From positions 1 through 46,264 of the forward strand of contig VGYQ01000012.1 in the NCBI GenBank assembly GCA_016872915.1: a stretch of DNA of 46,264 bases. The letters run 5' to 3'. Positions within the stretch are counted from its first letter, which is position 1. Each line of letters starts with the position of its first letter. Under the pieces are notes generated by a model, which was given only the letters and a program-made list of their open reading frames with translations, was not told where the DNA came from and made no database searches. Position numbers and translations under genes: made by a program. This document shows, piece by piece, positions 18,193 through 27,127 of this stretch. This DNA comes from Planctomycetota bacterium. GTDB taxonomy: Bacteria; Planctomycetota; Phycisphaerae; Phycisphaerales; SM1A02.

Positions 18193-18720
18193 ATGCGCTG
18201 GTTGTGGATCGATGCCATCCTTCTGCATGAGCCGGCCACGCGTCTCGTGGCGGTGAAAAACGTTTCGCTCGCCGAAGAGCATCTTCATCAGCACTTTGCG
18301 GAGGGGGCAGACGGACCCGCGCAACCCCTGATGCCTGCCACGCTGATGCTTGAAGGCATGGCGCAGACGGCGGGCATCCTCGTGGGGAGCGTGCGCAACT
18401 TTTCGGAGAAGGTCATTCTTGCCAAGGTGACGGAGGCGGTCTTTGAACAGGATGTTGTTCCAGGCCAATCGATCCGATACGACGCCATGATTGAACGGCT
18501 CGATGACATGGGCGCATCCACAAAGGGAGTGATCAGCAGATGGGATCACCGCGATGGTTCGTGGACTGATATCGGCAGGACGGAGATCATTTTCAGCCAT
18601 GTTGATCAGAATCGTGCTGGGCTTGAGTTGCCCGAGCACAACTTTGTTTTTGGCGAGAATTTCAGGGCAATTTTGGGTGGTTTGCTGCCGCGTAGCACTG
18701 GACAGTCTCCGAAGCGCTGA
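18193..18720 (+). CDS. FabZ-like 3-hydroxyacyl-ACP dehydratase (second copy)
   Basis: A 175-residue hotdog-fold protein related to the first dehydratase of this cluster. It keeps H34 ('HLHQHFAEG') and E54 ('LMLEGMAQTAG'), but inserts several residues between them ('AEGADGPAQPLMPAT') and replaces the FabZ 'PG' by 'PA'. The active site is probably functional or tuned to a different chain. The start ATG 18193 follows AGGAAGGG. The C-terminal ~35 residues extend beyond the hotdog fold. With the ACP and first dehydratase it forms a three-gene acyl-ACP module upstream of coaD. Confidence 0.7.
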   Translation: MRWLWIDAILLHEPATRLVAVKNVSLAEEHLHQHFAEGADGPAQPLMPATLMLEGMAQTAGILVGSVRNFSEKVILAKVTEAVFEQDVVPGQSIRYDAMIERLDDMGASTKGVISRWDHRDGSWTDIGRTEIIFSHVDQNRAGLELPEHNFVFGENFRAILGGLLPRSTGQSPKR

Positions 18721-18788
18721 CGCATTGTTGGCAGGTCCCTGACCGTTGACACGCGTAGTTCAGTGCGTCCACCTCTACACTCCAATCC

Positions 18789-19361
18789 ATGCCATCGGTA
18801 TCGCGTGGCCATCATCTTGCGATCTATCCAGGGTCGTTCGACCCTGTCACTCTCGGGCATCTGGATGTCCTTTCGCGTGCGCGCGGGCTCTTCGACGAGG
18901 TGGTGGTGGCCGTGGGGCGTAATCCTGACAAGGAGGATTTTTTCTCTGTCGAAGAACGCCTCGCACTGCTCGAACCTCTCGTGGCAGATGTCGTGCGACG
19001 TCATCCGGCGGGCGCCACCGTTTCGCTGGCGAGTTATTCGGGTCTGACGGTCGATTTCGCGCGCACTCGGGGAGCGTGTGGGATCATCCGTGGCATTCGG
19101 AATGTCACCGATCTCGCATCCGAGTGCCAACTGGCGATCACGAATCGCCAGGTTGCGGAGATTGAGACTGTGTTTATCGTGACTGGTGAGGCGTTTGCGT
19201 TCCTCTCGTCGAGCCTGATTCGTCAGATTGCCGGTTTCGGCGGATCCGTGGACAAGCTCCGCCCATTCGTCCCCGAGAACGTCGCGCTTGCGATTGCCGA
19301 GAAGCTGCGCAATCCGAGTCCCTCAATCGCCCGCCTAGCCCACGAGGCGCAGGTCGACTGA
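18789..19361 (+). CDS. coaD: Phosphopantetheine adenylyltransferase
   Basis: A 190-residue enzyme of CoA synthesis that joins ATP and 4'-phosphopantetheine to give dephospho-CoA. The nucleotidyltransferase motif TLGH is in 'YPGSFDPVTLGHLDVLSRA', and the family blocks 'NPDKEDFFSVEER', 'IIRGIRNVTDL' and 'FLSSSLIRQIA' are in order. The usual 'F-E-Y-E' after RG(L/I)R is replaced by 'LASE', a mild divergence. It has ~20 extra C-terminal residues. No Shine-Dalgarno is seen; a TACACT box lies 7 nt before the ATG, suggesting a leaderless mRNA. PanB, another CoA-pathway enzyme, is two genes downstream, and an ACP that needs CoA-derived phosphopantetheine is upstream. Confidence 0.93.
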   Translation: MPSVSRGHHLAIYPGSFDPVTLGHLDVLSRARGLFDEVVVAVGRNPDKEDFFSVEERLALLEPLVADVVRRHPAGATVSLASYSGLTVDFARTRGACGIIRGIRNVTDLASECQLAITNRQVAEIETVFIVTGEAFAFLSSSLIRQIAGFGGSVDKLRPFVPENVALAIAEKLRNPSPSIARLAHEAQVD

Positions 19362-19373
19362 ACGACGTACGCC

Positions 19374-20111
19374 ATGGTGCAGTATCGAGTGCTGTCGATC
19401 GGGACGCTCGCGGCGCATCCGCTGTGGGATGAACGCACCGCCGTGCGCGAGGCGCATGCGACGACCACGCTCATTGAGTCGGGCAAGCATGTGATCGTCG
19501 TAGATCCATCGCTACCGCCGAACATCTTGTTGCCTCGGATGCAGTCGCGCTCGCCCGTGCGATGCGAAGCGGTGACCGACGTCTTTCTCACCTGCAGGAA
19601 TCCAGGACTCTTCCGCGGCATTTCTCTCTTCCCATCGGCGCAGTGGTGGATGCATGCGCCCGACCGTGAGCGGCTTGCGCAAGTCGGCGAAGAGGTTTCG
19701 CAGCGTGCCGAGGGGGAGCGCACGAGTGCCGCAGAGGGGAGTGCAGCGCGTGCCGCAGCGGAGTTTGTTCGTCTGACACTCGAGGTCAGCCGTCGAGTGA
19801 AGGATGCGCCGGATCGACTGGCGCCAGGGGTCGATCTCTTCCCGCTGCCGGGTATCACGCCCGGCATGGCGGGGCTGCTGATCGCCAATCCATCGTCAAC
19901 GGTATTGGTGACGGGGGATGCCGTCGCGACCGAGGAGCACCTGGCGCAGGGGCGCATCCTGACGCCCTGTGAAGACATGCAGACGGCGCAGGAGTCGTTC
20001 CGCGAAGCGGTCGAGATCGCGGATGTTCTGGTGCTCGGCCATGACAATGCGGTCTTGAACCCACTGCGCGGTTCACTCGGGCGAATGCCATCGGGCTTTG
20101 GATCAGGATGA
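19374..20111 (+). CDS. Metallo-beta-lactamase-fold protein lacking the zinc ligands
   Basis: A 245-residue protein that follows the MBL scaffold but not its chemistry. The start 'ATTTLIESGKHVIVVDPSLPP' and the 'VTDVFLT' strand match MBL hydrolases, but where HxHxDH should follow, residues 74-79 read CRNPGL. The later 'TPGHTPGH' block reads 'LPGITPGM' (158-165). The 'VTGDAV' Asp (182) and a late His ('LVLGHDN', H223) remain. This is best read as a pseudo-enzyme of the MBL fold, possibly structural or ligand-binding. An insertion rich in Ala/Glu/Arg (~95-145) may form helices. It sits 12 nt after coaD and 44 nt before panB. Its fold assignment is by pattern and should be tested structurally. 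Confidence 0.65.
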   Translation: MVQYRVLSIGTLAAHPLWDERTAVREAHATTTLIESGKHVIVVDPSLPPNILLPRMQSRSPVRCEAVTDVFLTCRNPGLFRGISLFPSAQWWMHAPDRERLAQVGEEVSQRAEGERTSAAEGSAARAAAEFVRLTLEVSRRVKDAPDRLAPGVDLFPLPGITPGMAGLLIANPSSTVLVTGDAVATEEHLAQGRILTPCEDMQTAQESFREAVEIADVLVLGHDNAVLNPLRGSLGRMPSGFGSG

Positions 20112-20155
20112 GCGCTTCCGCGGATGCAAGACGCATCATGCATGTGTGCTGACCT

Positions 20156-21142
20156 ATGCTGTCGGACGAGATACTCATGCACCAGTCCCAAGCCGAAACG
20201 TCCCGAAATGCTGCGACAGAGCAGAATCGGCGCACTCTTGCCTCGGAGATCGCCGATTCGCCGCAGCGGGCTGCACCCCTGACGATTCGCTCGCTCTCGA
20301 AGCTGATGCGCAGTGGACAGCGCGTCTCCTGTCTGACCTGCTACGACGCAACAACAGCACGTTGGCTCGAGCAGGCTGGCATCGAAGTGCTGCTCGTCGG
20401 TGATACCGCGGGCGAGATGGTGCTGGGTTTTTCGAGCACGGTGCATACGCCGCTTGATTTCCTGATCACGCTCACCGCAGGGGTGAAGCGTGGTGCGCCC
20501 AACACACTCGTGATGGCGGACATGCCGTTTCTGAGTTACCAGGCGGATGATGCGGAAGGCGTTCGCAACGCGGGTCGTTTCATGACCGAGGGCAATGCGG
20601 ATCTGGTGAAGGTGGAAGTGGATCGCAGCTTCGTGCCGCTTGTCGCTCGAATGTCACGCGCAGGAATCCCCGTGGTGGCGCACATCGGATCGAGACCGCA
20701 GTTGTCCAAGCAGCAAGGTGGATATTCCGCAGCGGGCAAGAGCTGCATCGATGCAGTCGCACTTCTCGATGACGCCCGTGCACTCGTGGATGCAGGCGCG
20801 CAGATGCTGCTCGTCGAGGCGACACCTGCTGAAGTGGCAGAGCAGTTGGTCCGTGAATCGTCTGTGCCTGTGATCGGGTGTGGGGCGGGGCCCGCCTGTC
20901 ATGGGCAGGTCGTCGTGCTTCAGGACCTTCTTGGTTTGACCGCGTGGCAGCCCGCATTCGCGCTGCCCGCGATCGACTTCGGTCCGCAGTTGCTTGCTGC
21001 TGCGCGTGGCTGGATGCAACGCGTGCGCACGAACGATCTTGGTCCGCATCCTTACACCATGACGGATGTGCAGCGGGATGCGTTCGCGGCAGCAGTGGCG
21101 ATGCGGCGAAGTGACTCCACGGGGAGTGGCGGGACAACCTGA
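20156..21142 (+). CDS. panB: 3-methyl-2-oxobutanoate hydroxymethyltransferase
   Basis: This enzyme transfers a hydroxymethyl group from methylene-THF to 2-oxoisovalerate to give ketopantoate, the first committed step to pantothenate. PanB blocks are in order: 'VLLVGDTAGEMVLGF', 'VMADMPFLSY' with the metal-binding Asp, 'DLVKVEVD' with the Lys/Glu pair, 'HIGSRPQ', 'QGGYSAAGKS', 'LLVEATP' with the catalytic Glu, and 'GCGAGPACHGQV'. The segment after GDTAG is divergent (no GHD). There is an N-terminal extension of about 45 residues; ATG 20177 is an alternative start and neither has a clear ribosome site. Its stop overlaps the HtrA start (TGATG). Proximity to coaD fits a CoA-supply cluster. Confidence 0.88.
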   Translation: MLSDEILMHQSQAETSRNAATEQNRRTLASEIADSPQRAAPLTIRSLSKLMRSGQRVSCLTCYDATTARWLEQAGIEVLLVGDTAGEMVLGFSSTVHTPLDFLITLTAGVKRGAPNTLVMADMPFLSYQADDAEGVRNAGRFMTEGNADLVKVEVDRSFVPLVARMSRAGIPVVAHIGSRPQLSKQQGGYSAAGKSCIDAVALLDDARALVDAGAQMLLVEATPAEVAEQLVRESSVPVIGCGAGPACHGQVVVLQDLLGLTAWQPAFALPAIDFGPQLLAAARGWMQRVRTNDLGPHPYTMTDVQRDAFAAAVAMRRSDSTGSGGTT

Positions 21143-22620
21143 TGCGCGTTCACACGCTGCTGCCCGCTGCCGTCGTCGCAGTCTCGGCAGTCCTTGTGCT
21201 TGTGGTGACGCCACGCGCGATTCGATCAGTGACCATCGAGCAATCGGAGGCAGCGATGGTGGCGGCGCAAGAGCGTCTGTCCAAGTCGAACGTGCTGGAA
21301 GAGCTCAATCAAGTTTCCCGTGATGTCGCGACGATCGTGGAGCCGTCGGTCGTCTCGCTCAGTGCTGCAGGTGGGCGTGCATCCCGCGGCGGGCGAGCGC
21401 TCGTGAACACCGGATCGGGTTGGATCTACGACGTATTCGGGCATGTGGTGACGAATGGGCATGTGGTGGATGGTGCGGAGCGGATCGAGGCACAACTGCA
21501 CACGGGGCAGATCGTGCCTGTTCAACTCGTGGGCATTGACTTGAAGACCGATATCGCCGTGCTGCGTGTGGAGATCGATGATCTGACGCCTGCGCGGCGC
21601 TCCATCGATATCCCGACGCAGGGCGACATGGTGTTCGCATTCGGTTCACCCTTCGACTTCCGTTTCTCCATGAGTGCCGGCATCGTGTCGGGCATCGGTC
21701 GGAGTGCAGGGCTTGCCGATGTGGACTATGAGAATTTCATCCAGGTGGATGCTGCCATCAATCCTGGCAACTCAGGGGGACCGCTCACGGACATCTATGG
21801 ACGTGTCATCGGCATGAATACCGCGATTGCCACGGGACGCGGCACAACGCTCGGTCAAGGACAGTTCGGGGGAATCGGACTGGCGATTCCGATGGACATC
21901 ATCGAGTTCGTGGTGGCGCAGTTGATTGAACGCGGCGAAGTGGAGAAGGGCTTTTCTGGAATCGCCGTGCAGCCTGTGCGTTCGATCCTGCCACCGCAAC
22001 TGAAGGATCCTGTGTTTCTCTGCATCAGTGAGCACTACAGCGGGGAGGGTGCCGTGGTGACGCGTGTTTCCGCAGAGAGCCCCGCGGCGCTTGCGGGATT
22101 GAAGGTCGGCGATGTTGTCGTTTCGATCGATGGTGTACGCGTGAACGACGCAGAGAAGGTTCCGTCGATCGTCGGCACGCGCCGGCCAGGCCAAGTTGTC
22201 GTGTTCGAGATATGGCGCCCAGACCCTGCTCAACAGCGCGGGAATGAGATGCGCTTTGAAGTGCAGTTGGCGAAACGCGATCCCAAGATGGAGGCGGTTG
22301 AACTGGCCGACATCTTGCGGCAGTTTGGTCTTGCAGATCTCGTGACGGCGACCCCCGAGTCCTGCGCAGCACTTGCCGCGCCGTACCGCCGCGGCGTCAT
22401 GGTGCGCGAGATCACCGCAGGGTCTCGCATCGCCGGAGTGATCCCCGCAGGATCCGTCATCGTGACGGTGGGAGGGCAGGCGGTGACCAACATTGAAGAC
22501 TTCTATGTGCGGCTCGCTCGTGGCGCCGTGACACCGCGCGGATTCGGCCGATTGAGTGTTGTGCTCGGCGTTGCACTGCCTTCGGGCGAGGTGCGTGAGA
22601 TCGAACTGCCGCTCCGCTAG
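21142..22620 (+). CDS. HtrA/DegP-type serine protease with two PDZ domains
   Basis: A 492-residue envelope protease. An N-terminal hydrophobic stretch (residues ~5-25) acts as signal or membrane anchor. The trypsin-like domain has the triad H107 ('VTNGHVV'), D137 ('KTDIAVL') and S211 ('NPGNSGGPL'). Two PDZ-like domains follow: one with '[26 protein letters not shown]', the second with '[23 protein letters not shown]'. It probably degrades or refolds damaged periplasmic proteins. The ATG at 21142 shares a base with the panB stop, so the two may be co-translated although functionally unrelated. The ABC ATPase gene starts 10 nt after its end. Confidence 0.9.
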   Translation: MRVHTLLPAAVVAVSAVLVLVVTPRAIRSVTIEQSEAAMVAAQERLSKSNVLEELNQVSRDVATIVEPSVVSLSAAGGRASRGGRALVNTGSGWIYDVFGHVVTNGHVVDGAERIEAQLHTGQIVPVQLVGIDLKTDIAVLRVEIDDLTPARRSIDIPTQGDMVFAFGSPFDFRFSMSAGIVSGIGRSAGLADVDYENFIQVDAAINPGNSGGPLTDIYGRVIGMNTAIATGRGTTLGQGQFGGIGLAIPMDIIEFVVAQLIERGEVEKGFSGIAVQPVRSILPPQLKDPVFLCISEHYSGEGAVVTRVSAESPAALAGLKVGDVVVSIDGVRVNDAEKVPSIVGTRRPGQVVVFEIWRPDPAQQRGNEMRFEVQLAKRDPKMEAVELADILRQFGLADLVTATPESCAALAAPYRRGVMVREITAGSRIAGVIPAGSVIVTVGGQAVTNIEDFYVRLARGAVTPRGFGRLSVVLGVALPSGEVREIELPLR

Positions 22621-22630
22621 CCTTGCAACC

Positions 22631-23467
22631 ATGTCAGCGCCACTGCTCAAGGTCGATGATCTGCACGTGCACTTTCCTGTGCGACGAGGTTTGTTGCAGC
22701 GCGTCGTGGATCATCGGCGCGCCGTGGACGGCGTGAGCTTCGAGATCAAGCCCGGCGAGACGCTCGGACTTGTTGGCGAGTCTGGATGCGGCAAGACGAC
22801 GGTCGGGCGAGCGATTCTGCGGTTGATCCCGGCGACGAGTGGACGCGTGACGTTTGATGGGACAGATGTGTTTGCACAGGGTGCTTCGCAGATGCGGTTG
22901 CTGCGTCGGCAGATGCAGATCATCTTTCAGGATCCTGGCGGTTCACTCAACCCGCGCATGCGCGTTGGAAGCATCATTGGCGAGCCACTCGAAGTGCATG
23001 GCATCGTGCCGCGCGATCAGGTTCAGAAGCGCGTCGGTGAACTGCTGACGCGCTGCGGACTCTGGCCGGGCGCCGCCGATCGGTATCCGCATGAGTTCTC
23101 GGGCGGGCAGAAGCAGCGGATTGGTATCGCGCGTGCGCTGGCACTCGAGCCGCGGTTGATCGTCTGTGACGAGCCCACCAGTGCGCTCGATGTGTCGATC
23201 CAGAGCCAAGTCCTCAATCTGCTCGCGGATCTGCAGCGCGAGCTCAAGCTTTCCTATCTCTTCATCAGCCACGATATGGCCGTCATTCATCATGCGTGCC
23301 AGCGGATCGCCGTGATGTGGAATGGCAAGATTGTCGAGCACGGAACGCGCGACGAAGTGATTCATGCGCCCAAACATCCGTACACACAGGCATTGCTTTC
23401 CGCCGTGCCGGAGCCCGATCCGCATCGCCGCCGCGATCGTGTCAAGCTTGAGGGGATGCGGATGTGA
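22631..23467 (+). CDS. Oligopeptide/dipeptide-type ABC transporter ATP-binding protein (OppF/DppF-like)
   Basis: A 278-residue ABC ATPase from ATG 22631; the open frame upstream overlaps HtrA and is ignored. It has Walker [10 protein letters not shown], signature '[15 protein letters not shown]', Walker B '[12 protein letters not shown]' and the H-loop '[12 protein letters not shown]'. The N-terminal '[27 protein letters not shown]' and the C-terminal '[16 protein letters not shown]' are typical of the OppF/DppF subfamily. No permease or binding protein is adjacent, so it either serves a transporter encoded elsewhere or pairs with separate parts. Its end overlaps the next gene by 4 nt (GTGA). 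A TAGCCT box lies 7 nt before its ATG. Confidence 0.88.
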   Translation: MSAPLLKVDDLHVHFPVRRGLLQRVVDHRRAVDGVSFEIKPGETLGLVGESGCGKTTVGRAILRLIPATSGRVTFDGTDVFAQGASQMRLLRRQMQIIFQDPGGSLNPRMRVGSIIGEPLEVHGIVPRDQVQKRVGELLTRCGLWPGAADRYPHEFSGGQKQRIGIARALALEPRLIVCDEPTSALDVSIQSQVLNLLADLQRELKLSYLFISHDMAVIHHACQRIAVMWNGKIVEHGTRDEVIHAPKHPYTQALLSAVPEPDPHRRRDRVKLEGMRM

Positions 23468-23964
23468 GCACGGCGCCCGTCGGGTCGAGGCGTGCGGCAC
23501 TCTGGCTGATGGGCGTCTTCGTCACGCTCGCGCTCGCTGCGTTCATCTGGGGGTTTGCGGTTGTCGATGAGGTGCGTGCGCGTGCAAAGCGTGTGGATGT
23601 GGCGCTGCGTTCTACCGCTTGGGCCTGCCTTGTGTATGCAGATCAGGAACAGGCATGGCCCCAATCGGAAACGGCTTTGGCGGATGCGACTGCAGTCTGG
23701 CAAGAGACGCGTTTGCCAAGCAACGGAAGCTGGCCCGGCACTCGTGATGAGGCGATGTGCGGCGGGGTTGCGGCCGATGCGCCGTCGGCTGCCCTGCAGT
23801 TGGTCGGATTGAATGCGGGCACGGATGGATCACCGCCCGTTCTCCACACGCGTGGGAATCCGAGCGGAGTCGGTACCCTTGCGGAGGTCAATGGTTGGCT
23901 CGCTGCGCGCGGGAAGTCACTGCCGAAGCCGAAGCCGACGACAGGAGTGCCGAGCAGTCCATGA
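23464..23964 (+). CDS. Hypothetical single-pass membrane protein
   Basis: A 166-residue protein starting at GTG 23464, overlapping the ABC ATPase by 4 nt and thyX by 4 nt (ATGA). One helix ('[22 protein letters not shown]') follows a short basic N-terminus; the rest is soluble, probably periplasmic, with two cysteines ('WACLVYAD', 'EAMCGGV') and a Pro/Lys-rich tail. The form resembles small pseudopilin-like or type II-secretion-like exported proteins, but no prepilin cleavage motif is evident. Position inside a tightly packed operon suggests it is expressed, but its role is unknown. Confidence 0.7.
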   Translation: MSTAPVGSRRAALWLMGVFVTLALAAFIWGFAVVDEVRARAKRVDVALRSTAWACLVYADQEQAWPQSETALADATAVWQETRLPSNGSWPGTRDEAMCGGVAADAPSAALQLVGLNAGTDGSPPVLHTRGNPSGVGTLAEVNGWLAARGKSLPKPKPTTGVPSSP

Positions 23965-24977
23965 GCAGCCCGCAGCATGACAGTGTGATCGCGAAGCCGC
24001 CCTCGGTGTCGCAGGCGGAGACGCCAGCGCCGATCGTGAGCGCAGCACAGGCGAGAAGCGAGTTCCCAGAGCAGCCACTTGTGGATGTGATGGACGGCGC
24101 ATTGCGCGTCACAAAGCAGGTGCTCGATCACGGCTTCGTGGCGCTCGTCGATTGCATGCCACGGCTTGCTCCCTCCGGCAAGACCGCCGACGCTGCAATC
24201 GTGCAGGCGGCGCGCGTGTCCTATGGGGAGGGCACCAAGCAGGTCAATGAGGATCGCGGTCTCATCCGCTATCTGCTGCGACACCGTCACACCACGCCTT
24301 TTGAGATGGTCGAGTTCAAGTTCCACATCGCGATGCCCATGTTTGTTGCGCGGCAGTGGATCCGCCACCGTACCGCGAATGTCAATGAGTACAGCGCGCG
24401 CTATTCCATTGTGCCCGACCGTTTCTATCGCCCGACGGCCGAGTCCATTCGCGCACAGAGCGCATCAAATCGGCAGGGAGGCGATGGTCTCGTCGATGCC
24501 GGCACTGCACAAGACTTTCTGCTTTTGCTTGACCGTGCAGAGGCGCTCTACAAGGATTACATGTCGCTGACAGACAAGGGAGTGGCGCGAGAATTGGCGC
24601 GTGCGGCACTCCCCGTGTCGGTGTACACGGAGTGGTACTGGAAGTGCGATCTGCACAACTTGTTCCATTTCCTCTCGCTCCGCATGGATTCGCATGCGCA
24701 GTACGAGATCCGCGTCTTTGCGGAGGCGATGTACGAACTCATCAAGCCGATCGTGCCGCTGTCGTGTGAAGCTTTTGTGGACTATCGCCTCGGTGCAATG
24801 CATCTCACGCGGCTCGAGATCGATGCCATTCGCTCCGGATTGCCGATCGCCACCACGAACAAGCGTGAGATCGGGGAGTTCGAGGATAAGTGCGCTCGGC
24901 TCGGTATCACGCCTTCGAGCGGCACATCCGAGGACGCTCGATCGGTCCCGAGGACCCACGGGCCCTCATCCGGATGA
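23961..24977 (+). CDS. thyX: Flavin-dependent thymidylate synthase
   Basis: A 338-residue FAD-dependent enzyme that makes dTMP from dUMP with methylene-THF and NADPH. The ThyX signature begins R135-H136-R137 in 'RHRTANVNEYSARYS', and 'LLRHRHTTPFEMVEFKFHI' and 'DLHNLFHFLSLRMDSHAQYEIR' match the family core. An N-terminal extension of about 35 residues and a C-terminal tail make it longer than the common ~220-270. The ATG at 23961 overlaps the upstream stop. It converges with the lipoprotein gene 5 nt away. Use of ThyX suggests that ThyA may be absent from this genome (not visible here). Confidence 0.95.
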   Translation: MSSPQHDSVIAKPPSVSQAETPAPIVSAAQARSEFPEQPLVDVMDGALRVTKQVLDHGFVALVDCMPRLAPSGKTADAAIVQAARVSYGEGTKQVNEDRGLIRYLLRHRHTTPFEMVEFKFHIAMPMFVARQWIRHRTANVNEYSARYSIVPDRFYRPTAESIRAQSASNRQGGDGLVDAGTAQDFLLLLDRAEALYKDYMSLTDKGVARELARAALPVSVYTEWYWKCDLHNLFHFLSLRMDSHAQYEIRVFAEAMYELIKPIVPLSCEAFVDYRLGAMHLTRLEIDAIRSGLPIATTNKREIGEFEDKCARLGITPSSGTSEDARSVPRTHGPSSG

Positions 24978-24982
24978 CGCCA

Positions 24983-25444
24983 TCAGCGGGGGTCACGTGA
25001 GTTCACCTTCACATCCGGCGGAAGCACGGTCACGAGTCCGACCAGTGGCTGCGTTTCATCCCGCTGAATCTGCGTGATCACGATGGGCGTCGGCGGGCGG
25101 GTCCGCCAGAATCCGCCTGGCTGCGGGCACTGGCCCCACTGATCTCGGAAGTCCTCGATCTCGATCTCGATCTGCTGCCCCGCATCGAGTCGTTCCACAT
25201 GCTTGACGAAACGGCGGTTGATCCAGACATCAACGTTGTCGTAGTTGGTACTGGTGGCATTGATGAAGCGGATCTGTGTCTGCAGTGGAACGACTTGCAC
25301 CTGCACCACGCTTTCTTGCTGGAGCGCTTCGGGGTAGGGGCGGGTCGCCAGTTTGGGGTCGTACAGATTTGCGTTGCAGCCAAGGGCGAGTAGCACGGGC
25401 GCCGCGAGAGCGGTCCGAAGAAGTGCATGCCATCGGCTGCGCAT
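24983..25444 (-). CDS. Hypothetical lipoprotein
   Basis: A 153-residue protein from ATG 25444 with a lipobox: basic 'MRSRW', hydrophobic 'LAAPVLLALGC', lipidated Cys about residue 23. The mature part is a small beta-rich domain ('VVQVQVVPLQTQIRFINATSTNYDNVDVWINRRFV') followed by 'IEIEIEDFRDQWG' and a Pro/Arg-rich 'WRTRPPTP'. The fold looks immunoglobulin-like, as in other small planctomycete lipoproteins, but I recognise no family. A TACACT box lies 9 nt before the start. It is divergent from the dihydrouridine synthase gene. Confidence 0.7.
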   Translation of the reverse strand: MRSRWHALLRTALAAPVLLALGCNANLYDPKLATRPYPEALQQESVVQVQVVPLQTQIRFINATSTNYDNVDVWINRRFVKHVERLDAGQQIEIEIEDFRDQWGQCPQPGGFWRTRPPTPIVITQIQRDETQPLVGLVTVLPPDVKVNSRDPR

Positions 25445-25555
25445 TACAGGTGGAGTGTAGGGAGCTCCACACGCGTCGCTCGTGGTGCCGCGGCTCGGAC
25501 CACGTTTGCCCGATGGACGCATCAATTCCTCATGTGTGCGGACTAGACTCGAGGC

Positions 25556-26689
25556 ATGAGCGTCGAACTTTCGCCGAGCGAACTGCCGCAGCGGCGACTC
25601 TCACGTTCTATCGCAGAGACCGCCCGCATGGCACGCGTGGATCCCCGCGTGCAGGCACTCATCCCGCGTTTCGACGCGCCATTCTTCCAAGCGGGGTTGG
25701 CCGGATATTCCGATGGAGCAATGCGACTTGTCGCGCGTCAGCATGGCTGTCCATTCTGTGTGACCGAGGCCTTGCTCGATCGCACGCTGATCCACGGCGG
25801 GAAGGGCAAGATCCGTGAAGACCCTGATCTCATCGCAACGGAATGCGGCATGGGCGAAGTGGAGGACAACGTCGCCGCGACCGTCGATGACCATCCGCTC
25901 GCCGGGCAGATCATGGGGTCGCGCCCTGATGAGATGGCTCATGCGGCGGACATCCTTGTCGAGATGGGGCACGATGTGGTGGACGTGAATCTTGCATGCC
26001 CAGTCCGCAAGATCAGCGCCAACAATCGAGGTGGTCACTTTCTGGCGCATCCCGCCGAGGCCGTGGACATTCTTCGTGCGGTGCATCAGGCGGTGGCCGG
26101 GAGAGTGCCCTGCACGGTCAAGCTGCGTCGAGCCTTCGATGACACGCCCGAAATGGCTGCCTTCTTCGAGCAGATCTTCGATGCGTGCTATGAGATCGGC
26201 TACGCATGGGCAACGGTGCACTGTCGCACGGTGCGGCAGAAGTATCTCGGTCCTGGCCGGTGGGAGTTCCTCGAAGATCTGACTCGCCGGCGTGGCGACC
26301 GCGTGATCTTCGGTTCCGGGGATGTGTGGACTGTCTCCGACATCTTTGCGATGCTCGATCAGTGTGGTGTCAGCGGCGTCAGTGTTGCGCGGGGCTGCAT
26401 CGGCAATCCTTGGATCTTCCAGCAAGCGCGCGCAATGATGGCTGGACTGGAGCCGAAGCCGCCATCACTCATGCAGCAGCGTGCGGCGCTGGAACGACAT
26501 TTCGAGTTGGCATCGATCCTTTACAGCGACGCGGCGACCAGTCGCCGCATGCGAAAGTTCGGCATCAAGTTTGCCGCACACCACCCGCGTGCGGACGAAG
26601 TGAAGGCAGATTTCATTCGGTGTGCCAGCGCCGAGAGTTGGCGGTCAGTCATCGAGCGTTGGTATCCCGCCGATGACTCAGGGCTCTAG
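25556..26689 (+). CDS. tRNA-dihydrouridine synthase
   Basis: A 377-residue FMN TIM-barrel enzyme that reduces uridines in the tRNA D-loop. The barrel begins 'APFFQAGLAGYSDGAMRLVARQHGC'; 'QIMGSRPDEMAHAADIL' and 'VVDVNLACPVRKIS' carry the catalytic Cys; 'VKLRRAFDD', 'HCRTVRQKYLGPGRW', 'FGSGDVW' and 'GVSVARGCIGNPWIF' bind FMN and substrate. The usual 'HGRT' is 'HCRT' here. It is longer than DusA/DusB, with an N-terminal extension of about 40 residues. A TAGACT box ends 6 nt before the ATG. Its TAG stop overlaps the opposite-strand gene's TAG in the shared CTAG. Confidence 0.9.
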   Translation: MSVELSPSELPQRRLSRSIAETARMARVDPRVQALIPRFDAPFFQAGLAGYSDGAMRLVARQHGCPFCVTEALLDRTLIHGGKGKIREDPDLIATECGMGEVEDNVAATVDDHPLAGQIMGSRPDEMAHAADILVEMGHDVVDVNLACPVRKISANNRGGHFLAHPAEAVDILRAVHQAVAGRVPCTVKLRRAFDDTPEMAAFFEQIFDACYEIGYAWATVHCRTVRQKYLGPGRWEFLEDLTRRRGDRVIFGSGDVWTVSDIFAMLDQCGVSGVSVARGCIGNPWIFQQARAMMAGLEPKPPSLMQQRAALERHFELASILYSDAATSRRMRKFGIKFAAHHPRADEVKADFIRCASAESWRSVIERWYPADDSGL

Positions 26690-27120
26690 TTGGCGTTGGG
26701 ATTGGGAAAGCCCAACCACGCGTAGAAGACGCTTCCATCGCCCTGTGGGCAGGGCGGAACAGGAATCACAAGGCACTCCACAAGTCCGTCGTCCCACAGG
26801 CGCACTGGGCCGACTCTGCTCCAACCAATGACCGCATCGGCACAGGGGACTTCGCCTCGGATGGTGAGCTGCGATGAAGTTCCAGCGAAGACCTGCCGTG
26901 ACTGATTCGGATCGACAAAGGACACCGCTACACACCGCCGCCCCTTTCGGTCGCCGGCAGGCGCCTTCTGAGTCGTCGCGGCCTGATCCGGGACGGCGGG
27001 CGTGTCATTCGCCTGCGTACCGCGCGCCGCCAGCAGGAGCGCAAGCGCGCCGCCAGCGAACAGCCCAGCACCAGCCCAACCGATCGATCCCCATGCAAGC
27101 GAGACTGTTCTTTGCTTCAT
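26686..27120 (-). CDS. Hypothetical membrane-anchored protein
   Basis: A 144-residue protein with one N-terminal helix ('GWAGAGLFAGGALALLLAARG'), an Ala/Pro/Gln linker and a small beta-rich C-terminal domain containing two or more cysteines ('RRCVAVSF', 'PCADAVIG', 'ECLVIPVPPCP'). It is probably exposed to the periplasm. I start at ATG 27120; a TTG at 27144 would overlap the FG-GAP gene. It lies 7 nt after the FG-GAP repeat gene on the same strand, so the two likely form an operon. No family is recognised. Confidence 0.6.
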   Translation of the reverse strand: MKQRTVSLAWGSIGWAGAGLFAGGALALLLAARGTQANDTPAVPDQAATTQKAPAGDRKGRRCVAVSFVDPNQSRQVFAGTSSQLTIRGEVPCADAVIGWSRVGPVRLWDDGLVECLVIPVPPCPQGDGSVFYAWLGFPNPNAN

Positions 27121-27127
27121 GAAGGAT

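Noticed and set aside
18746-18781. TTGACA with downstream TACACT as a sigma-70 promoter for coaD
   Set aside because: The spacer is 24 nt, too long for a normal -35/-10 pair; only the TACACT box is kept as a candidate -10.
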